Positions 52,757 to 61,762 of a stretch of DNA of 64,000 nt are shown here, piece by piece. Both the position numbers and the translations under genes were made by a program. Under the pieces are notes generated by a model. The model ran no database searches. It was not told where the DNA came from and saw only the letters and a program-made list of their open reading frames with translations. Source of the stretch: Paucilactobacillus suebicus DSM 5007 = KCTC 3549 (lineage in GTDB: Bacteria > Bacillota > Bacilli > Lactobacillales > Lactobacillaceae); contig NZ_AZGF01000009.1 in assembly GCF_001434475.1 (NCBI RefSeq), positions 1 to 64,000 of the forward strand, read 5' to 3'. Numbering within the stretch: position 1 is the stretch's first letter; each line of letters opens with the position of its first letter.

Positions 52757-53440
52757 ATGTCGACAATTTTATTAGTTGAAGATGAGGATAGTTTAGTTTC
52801 TTACCTACAAACTGAGCTGAAGTTTGAAAATTACGAGGTACTAGTAGCCGGAGACGGTTTGGAAGCACTGGATATTTACCGTGATAATGCTGGCAATATT
52901 GATTTAATATTACTTGATTGGATGTTACCCAAATTAGACGGGCTACGCGTCATGAAAAAAATTAGGGAAACTGATGACATTCCAATTATCATGATGACCG
53001 CCAAGGATTACGTTGGCGATAAAGTAGCTGGTCTAGATAATGGTGCGGATGATTATATTACTAAACCATTTGAAATTGAGGAATTATTGGCGCGGATTAG
53101 AGTGATTATTCGGCATTTAGATACTAAACCTGTTGATAAGGAACGAATTTACCGAGTTAATGGGTTAGTACTTGATACGAAAGCTCGTTCCGTTAAACAA
53201 GAAGATCAATTAATTTCACTCACACAACGTGAATATAATTTACTATTAGTTTTAATGCAGCATGTTAATCAGGTATTGACGAGAGATGAATTATTGAACT
53301 TAATATGGGGCGTTGATTTTGAGGGTGATCCTAACATTGTTGATGTCTACGTTAGGTATGTTAGGGGAAAAATTGATACAAGTGATCAGTCAATTATTAA
53401 GACAATTCGTGGGATTGGTTATTCATTGAGGGATAGGTAA
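52757..53440 (+). CDS. OmpR-family response regulator
   Basis: 227 residues from the ATG at 52757, eight bases after GGGAG; the longer frame includes non-conserved residues. The receiver has VEDED (residues 7-11), the phospho-acceptor Asp54 in LLDWMLP, and the KPFE lysine. The C-terminal winged helix has ISLTQREYNLLLVLMQHVNQVLTRDELLNLIWG and VDVYVRYVRGKI. It forms a pair with the kinase that starts two bases later. Lying just upstream of the dlt operon, it may control D-alanylation, as related systems do in other Firmicutes. Confidence 0.9.
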   Translation: MSTILLVEDEDSLVSYLQTELKFENYEVLVAGDGLEALDIYRDNAGNIDLILLDWMLPKLDGLRVMKKIRETDDIPIIMMTAKDYVGDKVAGLDNGADDYITKPFEIEELLARIRVIIRHLDTKPVDKERIYRVNGLVLDTKARSVKQEDQLISLTQREYNLLLVLMQHVNQVLTRDELLNLIWGVDFEGDPNIVDVYVRYVRGKIDTSDQSIIKTIRGIGYSLRDR

Positions 53441-53441
53441 A

Positions 53442-54842
53442 TTGACAAAAAATAAGCAACCAAGGGTTAAGACGAGTGCTTTCCAAATTACAAGAGCATA
53501 CGCCATTGTATTAATAATGATCACGATGTTGATGAGTGTCTCAATTATTGCCGTGGTTGGGTCAACTTTGGTGGTTAACACCAAGAATAACAGTCAGCAA
53601 TTGATGCAATCACTGAAAAAGTCAATTATTAATGACAATATTGATTGGGAATACTGGCGTGAAACAAGCGGCATTAATACCCATAACACATTTGTGCAAG
53701 TTACAGTTTCAAAAGGAAATAAAATTGAACATCAATATTTATCAAAACATACAGATCAATTTTTAGAGGAAAATTACCATAGTTGGCCAATTTTACATGA
53801 TATTCAGTATCGTGCCGGACAGGGTGTTTATTATCATATTGTTGATTATGACCACTTTACTAACAGTAGAAAACAAACCATTAATCGAAAATATGAGATT
53901 TGGTTAAGTCTAAATCGTGTCTTGAGATTGTTTTTAACAATTATTGAAATCATCATTGCCGTTTGTTTGATAACATTTTTAATTGGACTTCGTTCGATTT
54001 CAAGGTTGGCAAATAAGCTGAATAAACCATTATCTGTATTAACAAAGGCTACCAGCAACATTATCAACACCGACGAATTATCACACCATGAAAAATTACC
54101 CGTGCCTGATAATCCAAAAGAGGTGCAAGATTTAACACGGGAATTCAATCATTTATTGAAAATATTGAATGAAACGGTGTTGCGTGACCGGCAGTTTGTC
54201 TCCGATGCATCTCATGAATTACGGACGCCATTAGCTGGCATTCGTGGTCACATTAATTTATTACGACGCCGAGGTGAAGAGCACCCAGAAATCATTCCTG
54301 AATCACTGAAGTTTATTGATGAGGAGTCACTGAGAATGCAGCACTTAGTGGAGAATCTCTTGGCACTTTCCAGGATGAATAATGCTGAACTAGAGTTTAA
54401 AGAATTTAATTTAACGGATTCAGTTACAGAAATTTATGAAATGTATCAAAATCAACTTAGTCAGAATCTGGAATTGAAAGCTGAATCTGGAATTATGCTG
54501 ACTGCCAACCAGGATAGTGTTCGTCAAATTTTAATATCGTTGTTAAGTAATGCCAAAAAGTACTCACCACATGATTCCGTGGTGACGATCAGACTTTACA
54601 AGGATATTGATAATATTATGTTGGAAGTTGACGATCAAGGCTCGGGGATTTCTGATGACGACAAAAAACTAATTTTCAATCGTTTCTTCAGATCTGATGA
54701 TTCAAGATCGCAAAAAATTGAAGGAACGGGTCTGGGATTAGCAATCACTCAACGTCTGGTTGAACTGAACAATGGTAAAATCAGTGTATTTGATAATCAA
54801 CCTCGCGGTACGAAATTCATTGTGACGTTTAGAAAAAATTAA
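53442..54842 (+). CDS. Sensor histidine kinase
   Basis: 466 residues. Two membrane helices (about 20-45 and 160-185) frame an extracellular domain of about 115 residues without cysteines or recognised fold; then a HAMP-like linker, the HisKA box DASHELRTPLAGIRGH, N box (LISLLSNAKKYSPHD), G1 (VDDQGSGISDDD) and G2 (GTGLGLAI). Start is TTG two bases after the regulator stop, with ATAGG upstream. The signal is unknown; the architecture resembles LisK/CesK-type envelope sensors. Confidence 0.88.
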   Translation: MTKNKQPRVKTSAFQITRAYAIVLIMITMLMSVSIIAVVGSTLVVNTKNNSQQLMQSLKKSIINDNIDWEYWRETSGINTHNTFVQVTVSKGNKIEHQYLSKHTDQFLEENYHSWPILHDIQYRAGQGVYYHIVDYDHFTNSRKQTINRKYEIWLSLNRVLRLFLTIIEIIIAVCLITFLIGLRSISRLANKLNKPLSVLTKATSNIINTDELSHHEKLPVPDNPKEVQDLTREFNHLLKILNETVLRDRQFVSDASHELRTPLAGIRGHINLLRRRGEEHPEIIPESLKFIDEESLRMQHLVENLLALSRMNNAELEFKEFNLTDSVTEIYEMYQNQLSQNLELKAESGIMLTANQDSVRQILISLLSNAKKYSPHDSVVTIRLYKDIDNIMLEVDDQGSGISDDDKKLIFNRFFRSDDSRSQKIEGTGLGLAITQRLVELNNGKISVFDNQPRGTKFIVTFRKN

Positions 54843-54845
54843 TAT

Positions 54846-54871
54846 CTTAGAATCTTTAATTTAATTCTAAG
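54846..54871. promoter_or_regulatory. Inverted repeat between kinase and dlt genes
   Basis: CTTAGAAT-N10-ATTCTAAG, perfect eight-base arms, four bases after the kinase stop. There is no T run, so it is more an operator or RNA-processing structure than a terminator. Confidence 0.45.
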
Positions 54872-54874
54872 TAA

Positions 54875-54914
54875 ACGTGTATGGCACGTAGATTAAACAT
54901 TAATTATAGTGTGT
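54875..54914 (+). promoter_or_regulatory. Probable dlt promoter containing the shared 27-base motif
   Basis: TGGCAC-N17-TATAGT (54882-54910) forms a plausible promoter. The -35 lies inside ACGTG-TATGG-CACGT, part of a 27-base motif (54875-54901) that recurs at 41754-41780 upstream of the EAL-GGDEF genes. Confidence 0.5.
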
Positions 54915-54951
54915 AGCTGTAATTATGAATGTTTTGTCTACGTGTTTTTTT
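54885..54951 (+). terminator. Long hairpin with T run before dltX; terminator or attenuator
   Basis: CACGTAGA pairs with TCTACGTG, with further inner pairs, followed by TTTTTTT. The left arm can instead pair with ACGTG at 54875-54879, so two exclusive structures are possible on read-through from the two-component genes. Confidence 0.6.
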
Positions 54952-54994
54952 GTGACCATACGACAAAAATTTGATTAGTAATGGGGTGTTAGAA

Positions 54995-55141
54995 GTGAAC
55001 AAATTGATGGCGTGGCTATCCCAACCAGTATCACAATTTGTACTTAAAACGATTTTTTATTTTGTAGCTTTATTAATTATCATTTATCTCTACGGTTATA
55101 GCGGTGTTAATAACAGTGGATTTATCTACAACGAATTTTAG
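54995..55141 (+). CDS. dltX: DltX, small membrane protein of the D-alanylation system
   Basis: 48 residues. Start GTG, six bases after GGGGTG. One membrane helix (IFYFVALLIIIYLYGY) and the diagnostic C-terminus SGVNNSGFIYNEF, which is almost invariant in DltX. DltX is needed for transfer of D-alanine to teichoic acid; its C-terminal residues are thought to act in the acyl relay with DltB and DltD. It precedes dltA by 25 bases. Confidence 0.92.
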   Translation: MNKLMAWLSQPVSQFVLKTIFYFVALLIIIYLYGYSGVNNSGFIYNEF

Positions 55142-55165
55142 TTATTAGCTAATGGAGGAACAGTT

Positions 55166-56686
55166 ATGAATCTTGTAAAACAAATTGATGATATCTCAGT
55201 TAAAATGGGCAATCGCCTTGTGTACGACTACCTTGGTGATACCAATACTTACGATGATTTAAAAAAGAGATCAGATTCACTTGCGTTTCAAATTGATAAT
55301 TTAGGTCTCAGTAAGACGACACCAATTATTGTGTATGGCGATCAGACGTTTAATACAATTGTTGCCTTTATTGCATGCGTGAAATCTGGCCACGCCTATA
55401 TTCCTGTTGATGAGCACTCTTCTGAAGATCGGATTACGATGATTCAAGATGTTGCACACGCAGAGTTAATTATTGCACTCAATGATCTACCAGTTGAAGT
55501 TCCAAACGTTAAAGTAATTACCTCTGCTAAATTAAAGAGTATTTTTAACCATCCAATTGATTACGTGATGACTCATCCAGTTGATGGCGATGACAATTTT
55601 TATATTATTTTTACTTCTGGGACAACCGGTAAGCCTAAAGGCGTCCAGATCAGTCACGATAACCTGCAGAGTTTTCTAGATTGGATGGACAATAGTTTTG
55701 GTTTACCAGAACATGCAGTTGGTCTATCACAAACGGCATATTCATTTGATTTATCTGGAATGGATTTGTACCCAACCTTAACGTTGGGTGGTGAGCTTCA
55801 AGCGATTCCACGAGAGGTGACTGAGGATTTTCGTCAGTTATTTAATACCTTGGAAAATCTAACCACTAATTTCTGGGTTTCGACTCCTTCTTTTGTTGAT
55901 ATTTGCTTATTATCAAAGACTTTCAATCAAGAACATTACCCAGAACTTAATTACTTTTTCCTATGTGGTGAAGAACTAACACATAGCACTGCTGAAAGAT
56001 TGAAAAAGAGGTTCCCTGATGCGCATATTTACAACACTTATGGGCCGACTGAGGCAACCGTTGCAGTGACAGCAATTGATATTACTGATGAAATTCTGGA
56101 AAAATATGACCGTTTACCAATTGGATATATCAAGTCTGATAGTCAGGCATGGATCGATGTAGATGGTGAACAAAAATTTGGTGAAAATGGTGAATTAATT
56201 CTTTGTGGACCCACAGTTTCCAAAGGCTATCTTAATGCACCGGAAAAAACTGAAAAATCTTTTTTTGTTAATAATGGTCAGCGCGCATATCGAACAGGTG
56301 ATGTTGGCATGCAAGAACAGGATGGATTACTATTTTTCGCCGGTCGTAAGGATTTCCAAATTAAAATGCATGGATTTAGGATTGAACTTGAGGAAATTGC
56401 TCACTATCTGAATCAGCTCCCTCAAATTAATCAGGGGGTTGTTGTTCCAAAATATAATCACGATAGAAAAGTATCAGCATTAATTGCTTACGTGGTCAAA
56501 CAGCCGCAACTCAGTGCAGATGATGATGATCTACATTTAACCAGTAAGTTAAAGGACGCCTTACAACATGAACTGATGCCGTATATGATTCCACAACAAT
56601 TTGTTTATCGTGATAACTTACCACTTAACATCAACGGTAAAGTAGATATCAATACTCTAATCAAGGAGGTCAATGCCAATGGTTAA
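55166..56686 (+). CDS. dltA: D-alanine--poly(phosphoribitol/glycerol) carrier ligase
   Basis: 506 residues, adenylate-forming enzyme. The core motifs are present: IFTSGTTGKPKGVQ (P-loop), YNTYGPTEATVAVT (A5), YRTGD (A7) and GRKDFQIKMHGFRIELEEI (A8/A10 hinge). It activates D-alanine with ATP and loads it on DltC. TGGAGGAA precedes the ATG. Its end overlaps dltB by eight bases. Confidence 0.96.
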   Translation: MNLVKQIDDISVKMGNRLVYDYLGDTNTYDDLKKRSDSLAFQIDNLGLSKTTPIIVYGDQTFNTIVAFIACVKSGHAYIPVDEHSSEDRITMIQDVAHAELIIALNDLPVEVPNVKVITSAKLKSIFNHPIDYVMTHPVDGDDNFYIIFTSGTTGKPKGVQISHDNLQSFLDWMDNSFGLPEHAVGLSQTAYSFDLSGMDLYPTLTLGGELQAIPREVTEDFRQLFNTLENLTTNFWVSTPSFVDICLLSKTFNQEHYPELNYFFLCGEELTHSTAERLKKRFPDAHIYNTYGPTEATVAVTAIDITDEILEKYDRLPIGYIKSDSQAWIDVDGEQKFGENGELILCGPTVSKGYLNAPEKTEKSFFVNNGQRAYRTGDVGMQEQDGLLFFAGRKDFQIKMHGFRIELEEIAHYLNQLPQINQGVVVPKYNHDRKVSALIAYVVKQPQLSADDDDLHLTSKLKDALQHELMPYMIPQQFVYRDNLPLNINGKVDINTLIKEVNANG

Positions 56687-57890
56687 CATTCAACCATACG
56701 GCACGCCGGAGTACTTTGCATTAATCATTCTATTCTTATTGCCAATTATTATTGGATTATTTAATGGCCGTCGGTTTGTAAATTACGAAACTTTGTTTTC
56801 ACTCGTCTTTTTGGTATTAACGTTTGGAGGATCAAAGTGGCAACAGGGAGTCGCGTTGATTGGTTATGTAATCTTTGAAGTGATTACGGTTGGCGTCTAT
56901 GCCCGGTATCGAGCGAAACAAAATAATACCGCACCGTTTGTTTGGGCGGTGATTATTGCAATTATTCCCTTAGTCATCGTAAAAGTTACACCAGCAATTG
57001 AAGGTGGCAAGCAGTCATTAATTGGCTTTTTAGGAATTAGCTATTTAACATTTAAGTCCGTGCAAATGATTATGGAAATGCGTGATGGATCCATTAAAGA
57101 GTTCCATCCTCTAGCATTTATCCGGTTTATTTTATTTTTCCCCACGATTTCCTCAGGACCAATTGATCGGTATCGTCGGTTTCATAAGGATTATGTTCAG
57201 ATTCCGGACAAAGATAGATATTTAAAAATGGTCGACAAAGCCGTTTTTTATATTTTCCAAGGATTTCTCTACAAATTTGTTCTTGGCTACCTGTTTGGTA
57301 AGCTATTGTTGCCAATTGTGGCTCATCAAGCAATGCTTCAACGCAGTGCCTTTTTCCACACAGGTTTATCACTACCGCTCTTAGGATATATGTACACGTA
57401 CAGTATGTATTTGTTCTTTGATTTTGCTGGATATAGTTTATTCGCGGTAGCAATCAGTTATCTAATGGGCATTGAGACGCCAATGAACTTTAATAAGCCA
57501 TTTGCGTCACACAACATTAAAGATTTTTGGAATCGTTGGCACATGACTTTGTCATTCTGGTTCCGTGATTTTATCTTCATGAGGTTCACGTTTTTTATCA
57601 TGAAACACAGATGGATCAAAAATAGAATCAGAGTATCACAGTTAGCATACTTGGTTAATTTTTTGGTCATGGGCTTTTGGCATGGTGTGACATGGTTCTA
57701 TATCGTTTATGGGTTATTCCATGCTGCAGCGATGATTATCAATGATATTTGGTTGAGGTTTAAGAAAAAGCATAAAGGGATCCCACATAATCGATTCACT
57801 GAAGGATTCGCAATTTTTCTGACTTTTAACGTGATTTGTTTTAGTTTTCTAATTTTTTCAGGATTTTTAAATACACTTTGGTTTAAATAA
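56679..57890 (+). CDS. dltB: D-alanyl transfer protein DltB (MBOAT)
   Basis: 403 residues from the ATG at 56679; the ATG six bases earlier is too close to AAGGAGG. An MBOAT acyltransferase with about eleven membrane helices. ISYLTFKSVQMI, FFPTISSGPIDRY, FWNRWHMTLSFWFRDFIF and the catalytic His region VMGFWHGVTW are visible. It takes D-alanine from DltC across the membrane. Confidence 0.95.
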   Translation: MVNIQPYGTPEYFALIILFLLPIIIGLFNGRRFVNYETLFSLVFLVLTFGGSKWQQGVALIGYVIFEVITVGVYARYRAKQNNTAPFVWAVIIAIIPLVIVKVTPAIEGGKQSLIGFLGISYLTFKSVQMIMEMRDGSIKEFHPLAFIRFILFFPTISSGPIDRYRRFHKDYVQIPDKDRYLKMVDKAVFYIFQGFLYKFVLGYLFGKLLLPIVAHQAMLQRSAFFHTGLSLPLLGYMYTYSMYLFFDFAGYSLFAVAISYLMGIETPMNFNKPFASHNIKDFWNRWHMTLSFWFRDFIFMRFTFFIMKHRWIKNRIRVSQLAYLVNFLVMGFWHGVTWFYIVYGLFHAAAMIINDIWLRFKKKHKGIPHNRFTEGFAIFLTFNVICFSFLIFSGFLNTLWFK

Positions 57891-57905
57891 AAAGGGGTAA
57901 TAACT

Positions 57906-58136
57906 ATGGACGCAAAAGAAACTGTTATGAACGTTTTAAAGGATATCACTGGTACAGATTTGAGTGACAAAATGGATGAAAATTTATTTGAAACTGGTTT
58001 GATTGATTCAATGGCAACAGTGGAATTACTACTTAATCTCCAGGATGAATTAGGAATTGACGTTCCAATTTCAGAATTTGATCGTCAGGAATGGGACACA
58101 CCAAACAAAATTATTAACAAGGTGGAATCAATGTAA
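57906..58136 (+). CDS. dltC: D-alanyl carrier protein
   Basis: 76 residues, acyl-carrier fold. Ser35 in LIDSM is the phosphopantetheine attachment site. GGGGTAA lies before the ATG, and the stop overlaps the dltD start (TAATG). Confidence 0.95.
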   Translation: MDAKETVMNVLKDITGTDLSDKMDENLFETGLIDSMATVELLLNLQDELGIDVPISEFDRQEWDTPNKIINKVESM

Positions 58137-59389
58137 TGAATTTAAAAAAGGGTTTATGGAAAATTTTAGGCCCTGTCATTGCAGCGTTTGTGTTAGTGTT
58201 GGCGGTTCTGTTCTTTCCTCAAGGGTTCGGCAACGTCAGTTCAAAAACTGAACAGCGTGCGGCCGTTTCACTTTCAAATAACATTTTTAAGGGGAACAAG
58301 ATTAAGTCGCAAGCCATTCGTCACGGATATGTACCATTTATTGGTTCATCGGAACTGGCACGGATGGATCCTATGCATCCGTCGTCTCTGGCTATGAAAT
58401 ATCACCGTGGGTACAAACCATTCTTACTTGGAAAGCCTGGAACACAGTCAATTGTTCACTTTTTTGCAATGCAGGGGATGATGAGCGAGTTACGTAACCG
58501 TAAACTTGTCTTCGTAGTTTCGCCACAATGGTTTACTAAGCAGGGGCAAATGCCGGAAGCTTTTGACTACTACTATTCACCACTTGAGACGATTGATTGG
58601 GTCATTCATGCAAACAACACAGTAGCTAACCGTTACGCTGCTAAGAGGCTGTTAACGATGCCTTCTGCTAGCAGCAGCGCTGTGATGAAGAGTGCTGTAA
58701 CTAATATTGCTGCAGGCAAGCCAATTACAAAATCGCAAAGATTTTACTTGGGGATGGAAGAAAAGCTGCTGGGCAATGAAGATGGTCTATTTTCAAGATT
58801 TGTATCCGGTCACCGCTTAGATATGATTAAGAATGATCAAAAACAACTGCCGGATAAATATAACAAGAGCAAGTTGTATCAAATATCTAGTCGATTAGCT
58901 GCTAAAGATACAGATAACAATCGGTTTAATATCAAAAATTCGTTTTACAATTTACGATTGCGCGGTCGAACAGTTAAAAATTTGAAGGGTGCTGAAGCTA
59001 GCTTTAATTACACAAAGTCACCTGAATATTCCGACCTTGAATTAATGCTTAATCAATTCAATCGTTACCATATAAATGTTTTATTTGTGATTCCGCCAGT
59101 TAACCAAAAATGGGCTAAATATACCGGGTTATCACAAAAAATGTATGAAAAAACAGATCGCAAAATTGTCTATCAATTGCATCAGCAAGGATTCTACCAT
59201 ATTGCCGATCTAACTAACGATGGTGGGAAAAAGTACTTCATGGAAGATACAATTCACCTTGGGTGGAACGGTTGGTTAAAGGTAGATGACAGTGTTGATC
59301 CGTTCTTAACTAAGAAACAGGCTCCATACCATTATCATATTGATAATCGCTTCTTCAGTAAGAAATGGCAGATGAGTACAAAATATTAA
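58136..59389 (+). CDS. dltD: D-alanyl-lipoteichoic acid biosynthesis protein DltD
   Basis: 417 residues, one N-terminal membrane anchor and an extracellular SGNH-like hydrolase domain. The catalytic Ser is in FIGSSELARMD (about residue 70); VVSPQWF, the Asp/His pair near the end (MEDTIHLGWNGW) and the Pro-rich substrate cleft are present. It completes transfer of D-alanine to lipoteichoic acid. The stop lies 15 bases before the next gene. Confidence 0.95.
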   Translation: MNLKKGLWKILGPVIAAFVLVLAVLFFPQGFGNVSSKTEQRAAVSLSNNIFKGNKIKSQAIRHGYVPFIGSSELARMDPMHPSSLAMKYHRGYKPFLLGKPGTQSIVHFFAMQGMMSELRNRKLVFVVSPQWFTKQGQMPEAFDYYYSPLETIDWVIHANNTVANRYAAKRLLTMPSASSSAVMKSAVTNIAAGKPITKSQRFYLGMEEKLLGNEDGLFSRFVSGHRLDMIKNDQKQLPDKYNKSKLYQISSRLAAKDTDNNRFNIKNSFYNLRLRGRTVKNLKGAEASFNYTKSPEYSDLELMLNQFNRYHINVLFVIPPVNQKWAKYTGLSQKMYEKTDRKIVYQLHQQGFYHIADLTNDGGKKYFMEDTIHLGWNGWLKVDDSVDPFLTKKQAPYHYHIDNRFFSKKWQMSTKY

Positions 59390-59404
59390 ACGGGATGACA
59401 GTGA

Positions 59405-60505
59405 ATGAAGGTTAACTTAATTAAGTGGAGCTTACTTGCTCTTACAGTAGCGGTTTGTTTAACTGGATTTATGGCAGAAACTAATCATGAAAATAAATCA
59501 ATTAGCTTTGCATCCAGCAAACCACACTTGTCCAAAAAAAGGCAAAAATTAATGAGAAGTGTTCTTGTACCTAATAACTTTTCTGGCACTGCGACAGTAT
59601 TTCGCAACGGCAAAGTGATTGCATCGTACGCGGGTGGTTATGCTAATAACAGTAAAAAAACTAGCAATCGTGCAAGTACGATGTATGAGATTGATTCTAT
59701 TCAGAAAATGGTTACTGCAACACTAATTATGAAAGAAGTTCAAGATCACAAGATTAAATTGACCGATCATTTAAGCAAGTTTTATCCTGACGTACAGGGA
59801 TCTAACTCAATTACGATTCGCCAAATGCTGGATATGACTTCTGGATTATCAATGAACGGGCCTGTCGGGCCCACCACTTTGAAGACAGATGCTCAAATTA
59901 TTAAGAGTGATATTTATCGGGCAAAGTTCACTTCTTCGATGCACGGCAAATGGAATTATCAACCAGTTAACTATAATTTAATGGCTGGAATTTTAGAGAA
60001 AGTTTCTGGTCATAGTTACCGTAAATTGGTTAATAACGAAATTATTAAGCCGTTACGTTTGAAACACACAGCTTTTGCATATCAATTACCAAAAAATAAA
60101 CAAAGTGCGGCCGGTTATAATACACAAAAGGAACATACTTCGATGAATACCTATAATAGTCCGGCAGGTAATAATTTGGCTTTTGAACACGATGAACTCG
60201 GGACTGGTCAGTTATTCATGAGCACGCGTGATTTATATACGGTGGCAAGCTCCATTTTGCAAGGAAAGATCATCTCAAAAGAAAATGTTAATAGACTATT
60301 TCAACCTGGATCTACAAGCACTTATGGCGGTGGGTATTATATTTCAAAGGCCATGAATGCTTCTAATGGAGCTGGATATGGATTTGAAAGCACATTACGG
60401 ATTAGTCCCGATGGGCAACGTGCGGTTATTTTGCTAAGTAATTACCAAATAAAAAATATGCAAATCAAAAATTTGGCAAATCAAATTAATCCGATGGTCT
60501 TTTAA
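59405..60505 (+). CDS. Serine hydrolase, beta-lactamase/PBP fold, FmtA-like
   Basis: 366 residues. A membrane anchor or signal peptide (residues 8-24) is followed by a beta-lactamase-type domain. The SxxK motif is SIQK with Ser98 as nucleophile; the second motif is in NYQPVNYNLMAG (Tyr-x-Asn), the third is weak (YGFESTL). SxxK of the form S(V/I)QK, and the position right after dltD, recall staphylococcal FmtA, an esterase that removes D-alanine from teichoic acid. I infer that role; a D-Ala-D-Ala carboxypeptidase or unrelated esterase remains possible. Confidence 0.75.
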   Translation: MKVNLIKWSLLALTVAVCLTGFMAETNHENKSISFASSKPHLSKKRQKLMRSVLVPNNFSGTATVFRNGKVIASYAGGYANNSKKTSNRASTMYEIDSIQKMVTATLIMKEVQDHKIKLTDHLSKFYPDVQGSNSITIRQMLDMTSGLSMNGPVGPTTLKTDAQIIKSDIYRAKFTSSMHGKWNYQPVNYNLMAGILEKVSGHSYRKLVNNEIIKPLRLKHTAFAYQLPKNKQSAAGYNTQKEHTSMNTYNSPAGNNLAFEHDELGTGQLFMSTRDLYTVASSILQGKIISKENVNRLFQPGSTSTYGGGYYISKAMNASNGAGYGFESTLRISPDGQRAVILLSNYQIKNMQIKNLANQINPMVF

Positions 60506-60541
60506 CGACAGTATAGGTGGTGGAATGAAATTATTGATAAC

Positions 60542-61762
60542 TTGATAAAGGTTAATCGTTGGTTTATAAACACTAAAATTACCCATGCTGTTTATACATC
60601 ACTGAGACAAATTAGTTCATTGATTGATGTTGCAGTATTGTTTTCAGTAGTTAATTTAACAGTTTTTGATAAACACGGTTTTATAAATGAGATATTTCAT
60701 CTGGCAAAGTTAATACCATTTGATGATTTAATTAATTCTGTCATTTCGGGAATTTGCTTCATGTTAAATACTTGGATTGTCCTAATGTTGGCATATCTTG
60801 TTGCTGATCATTTGAGTAAACAAAAAGGGTATTATTCTGGACTCGTTTCAGCCATTGCTACTACGATCATATTATTCAGTGCACCGGTAATTTCAATGGT
60901 TGATTATGGCGACTTACCTGAATTTATGAATTTACAAGGACAATTTTTCTCTTATATTTTGATTGCTATATGTGTTGGTTGGGCAACAAGTTGGCTGCTG
61001 AATCATTGGAATCAACACCAGAAACTGGTTTTAAGTGTTGAGATTGTAATAGTTACAATTTTTTCTTTGGCATTATCGATTATTTGGCCAATGTGGTCGC
61101 AGACTAACTTATTAGCCGTTTTTCTACAGTTAATACCAAATCATCAATCACTCTGGTTGTTACTAGGCGCTACTTTGAGTGGATTGTTCACTTCGTTTGG
61201 GTTTGCCAGTCCTATCTCATTGAACTCATCAGGGACCACCGATGTCGCCATTCGTCAGAACCTAAGCTATGTATTTATGCACCATCATCTGACGGGTGTC
61301 CCCTATCCAATTAATGTGCATGCAATTTTTGAGACGTATGCAACCACTGGCGGTGAGGGGATGTTAATGGCAGTTGTGATTTTATGTTTAGTTCTTAGCA
61401 AAGATGGCTATATCAAGCAACAATCTAGATATTCATTTTTGCCATCGTTGTTTAATACAGCATCGCCATTAACGTTGACATTACCGATAATTTTAAATCC
61501 AATATTGGTAATTCCATTGGTCCTAAGCACTTTTGTTTCTTGTGTCATACCAATCATTTTAGTTAAATTGAGCTGGTTGCCCACGAGTGTTTATCCTTTT
61601 CCGGTCACAACACCTGGTTTTCTAAAAGGCTTTTTGGGAACAAATGGTAATTGGTTGGCACTGGTGGTTGGCGTAGTTAATCTACTGATTTCGATTTGGA
61701 TTTATTTACCATTCGTTAAGGCGAGCTTAAAGGAATTGTCTGATTTAGAGGTGACGAAGTGA
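60542..61762 (+). CDS. Orphan PTS EIIC-type membrane protein (lactose/cellobiose family)
   Basis: About 406 residues, ten hydrophobic segments. ASPLTLTLPIILNPILVIPLVL and FPVTTPGFLKGFLGTNGNW match the conserved C-terminal half of cellobiose/lactose EIIC. No EIIA or EIIB is in the window. The start is odd: the TTG at 60542 has no ribosome binding site, while AGGTGGTGGA leads to an ATG at 60525 whose frame stops after six codons. Adding one A to AAA at 60528-60530 would join that ATG to this frame as MKIIDNLIKVNRW. So this may be a third homopolymer contraction. It lies in the dlt transcript. Confidence 0.8.
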   Translation: MIKVNRWFINTKITHAVYTSLRQISSLIDVAVLFSVVNLTVFDKHGFINEIFHLAKLIPFDDLINSVISGICFMLNTWIVLMLAYLVADHLSKQKGYYSGLVSAIATTIILFSAPVISMVDYGDLPEFMNLQGQFFSYILIAICVGWATSWLLNHWNQHQKLVLSVEIVIVTIFSLALSIIWPMWSQTNLLAVFLQLIPNHQSLWLLLGATLSGLFTSFGFASPISLNSSGTTDVAIRQNLSYVFMHHHLTGVPYPINVHAIFETYATTGGEGMLMAVVILCLVLSKDGYIKQQSRYSFLPSLFNTASPLTLTLPIILNPILVIPLVLSTFVSCVIPIILVKLSWLPTSVYPFPVTTPGFLKGFLGTNGNWLALVVGVVNLLISIWIYLPFVKASLKELSDLEVTK

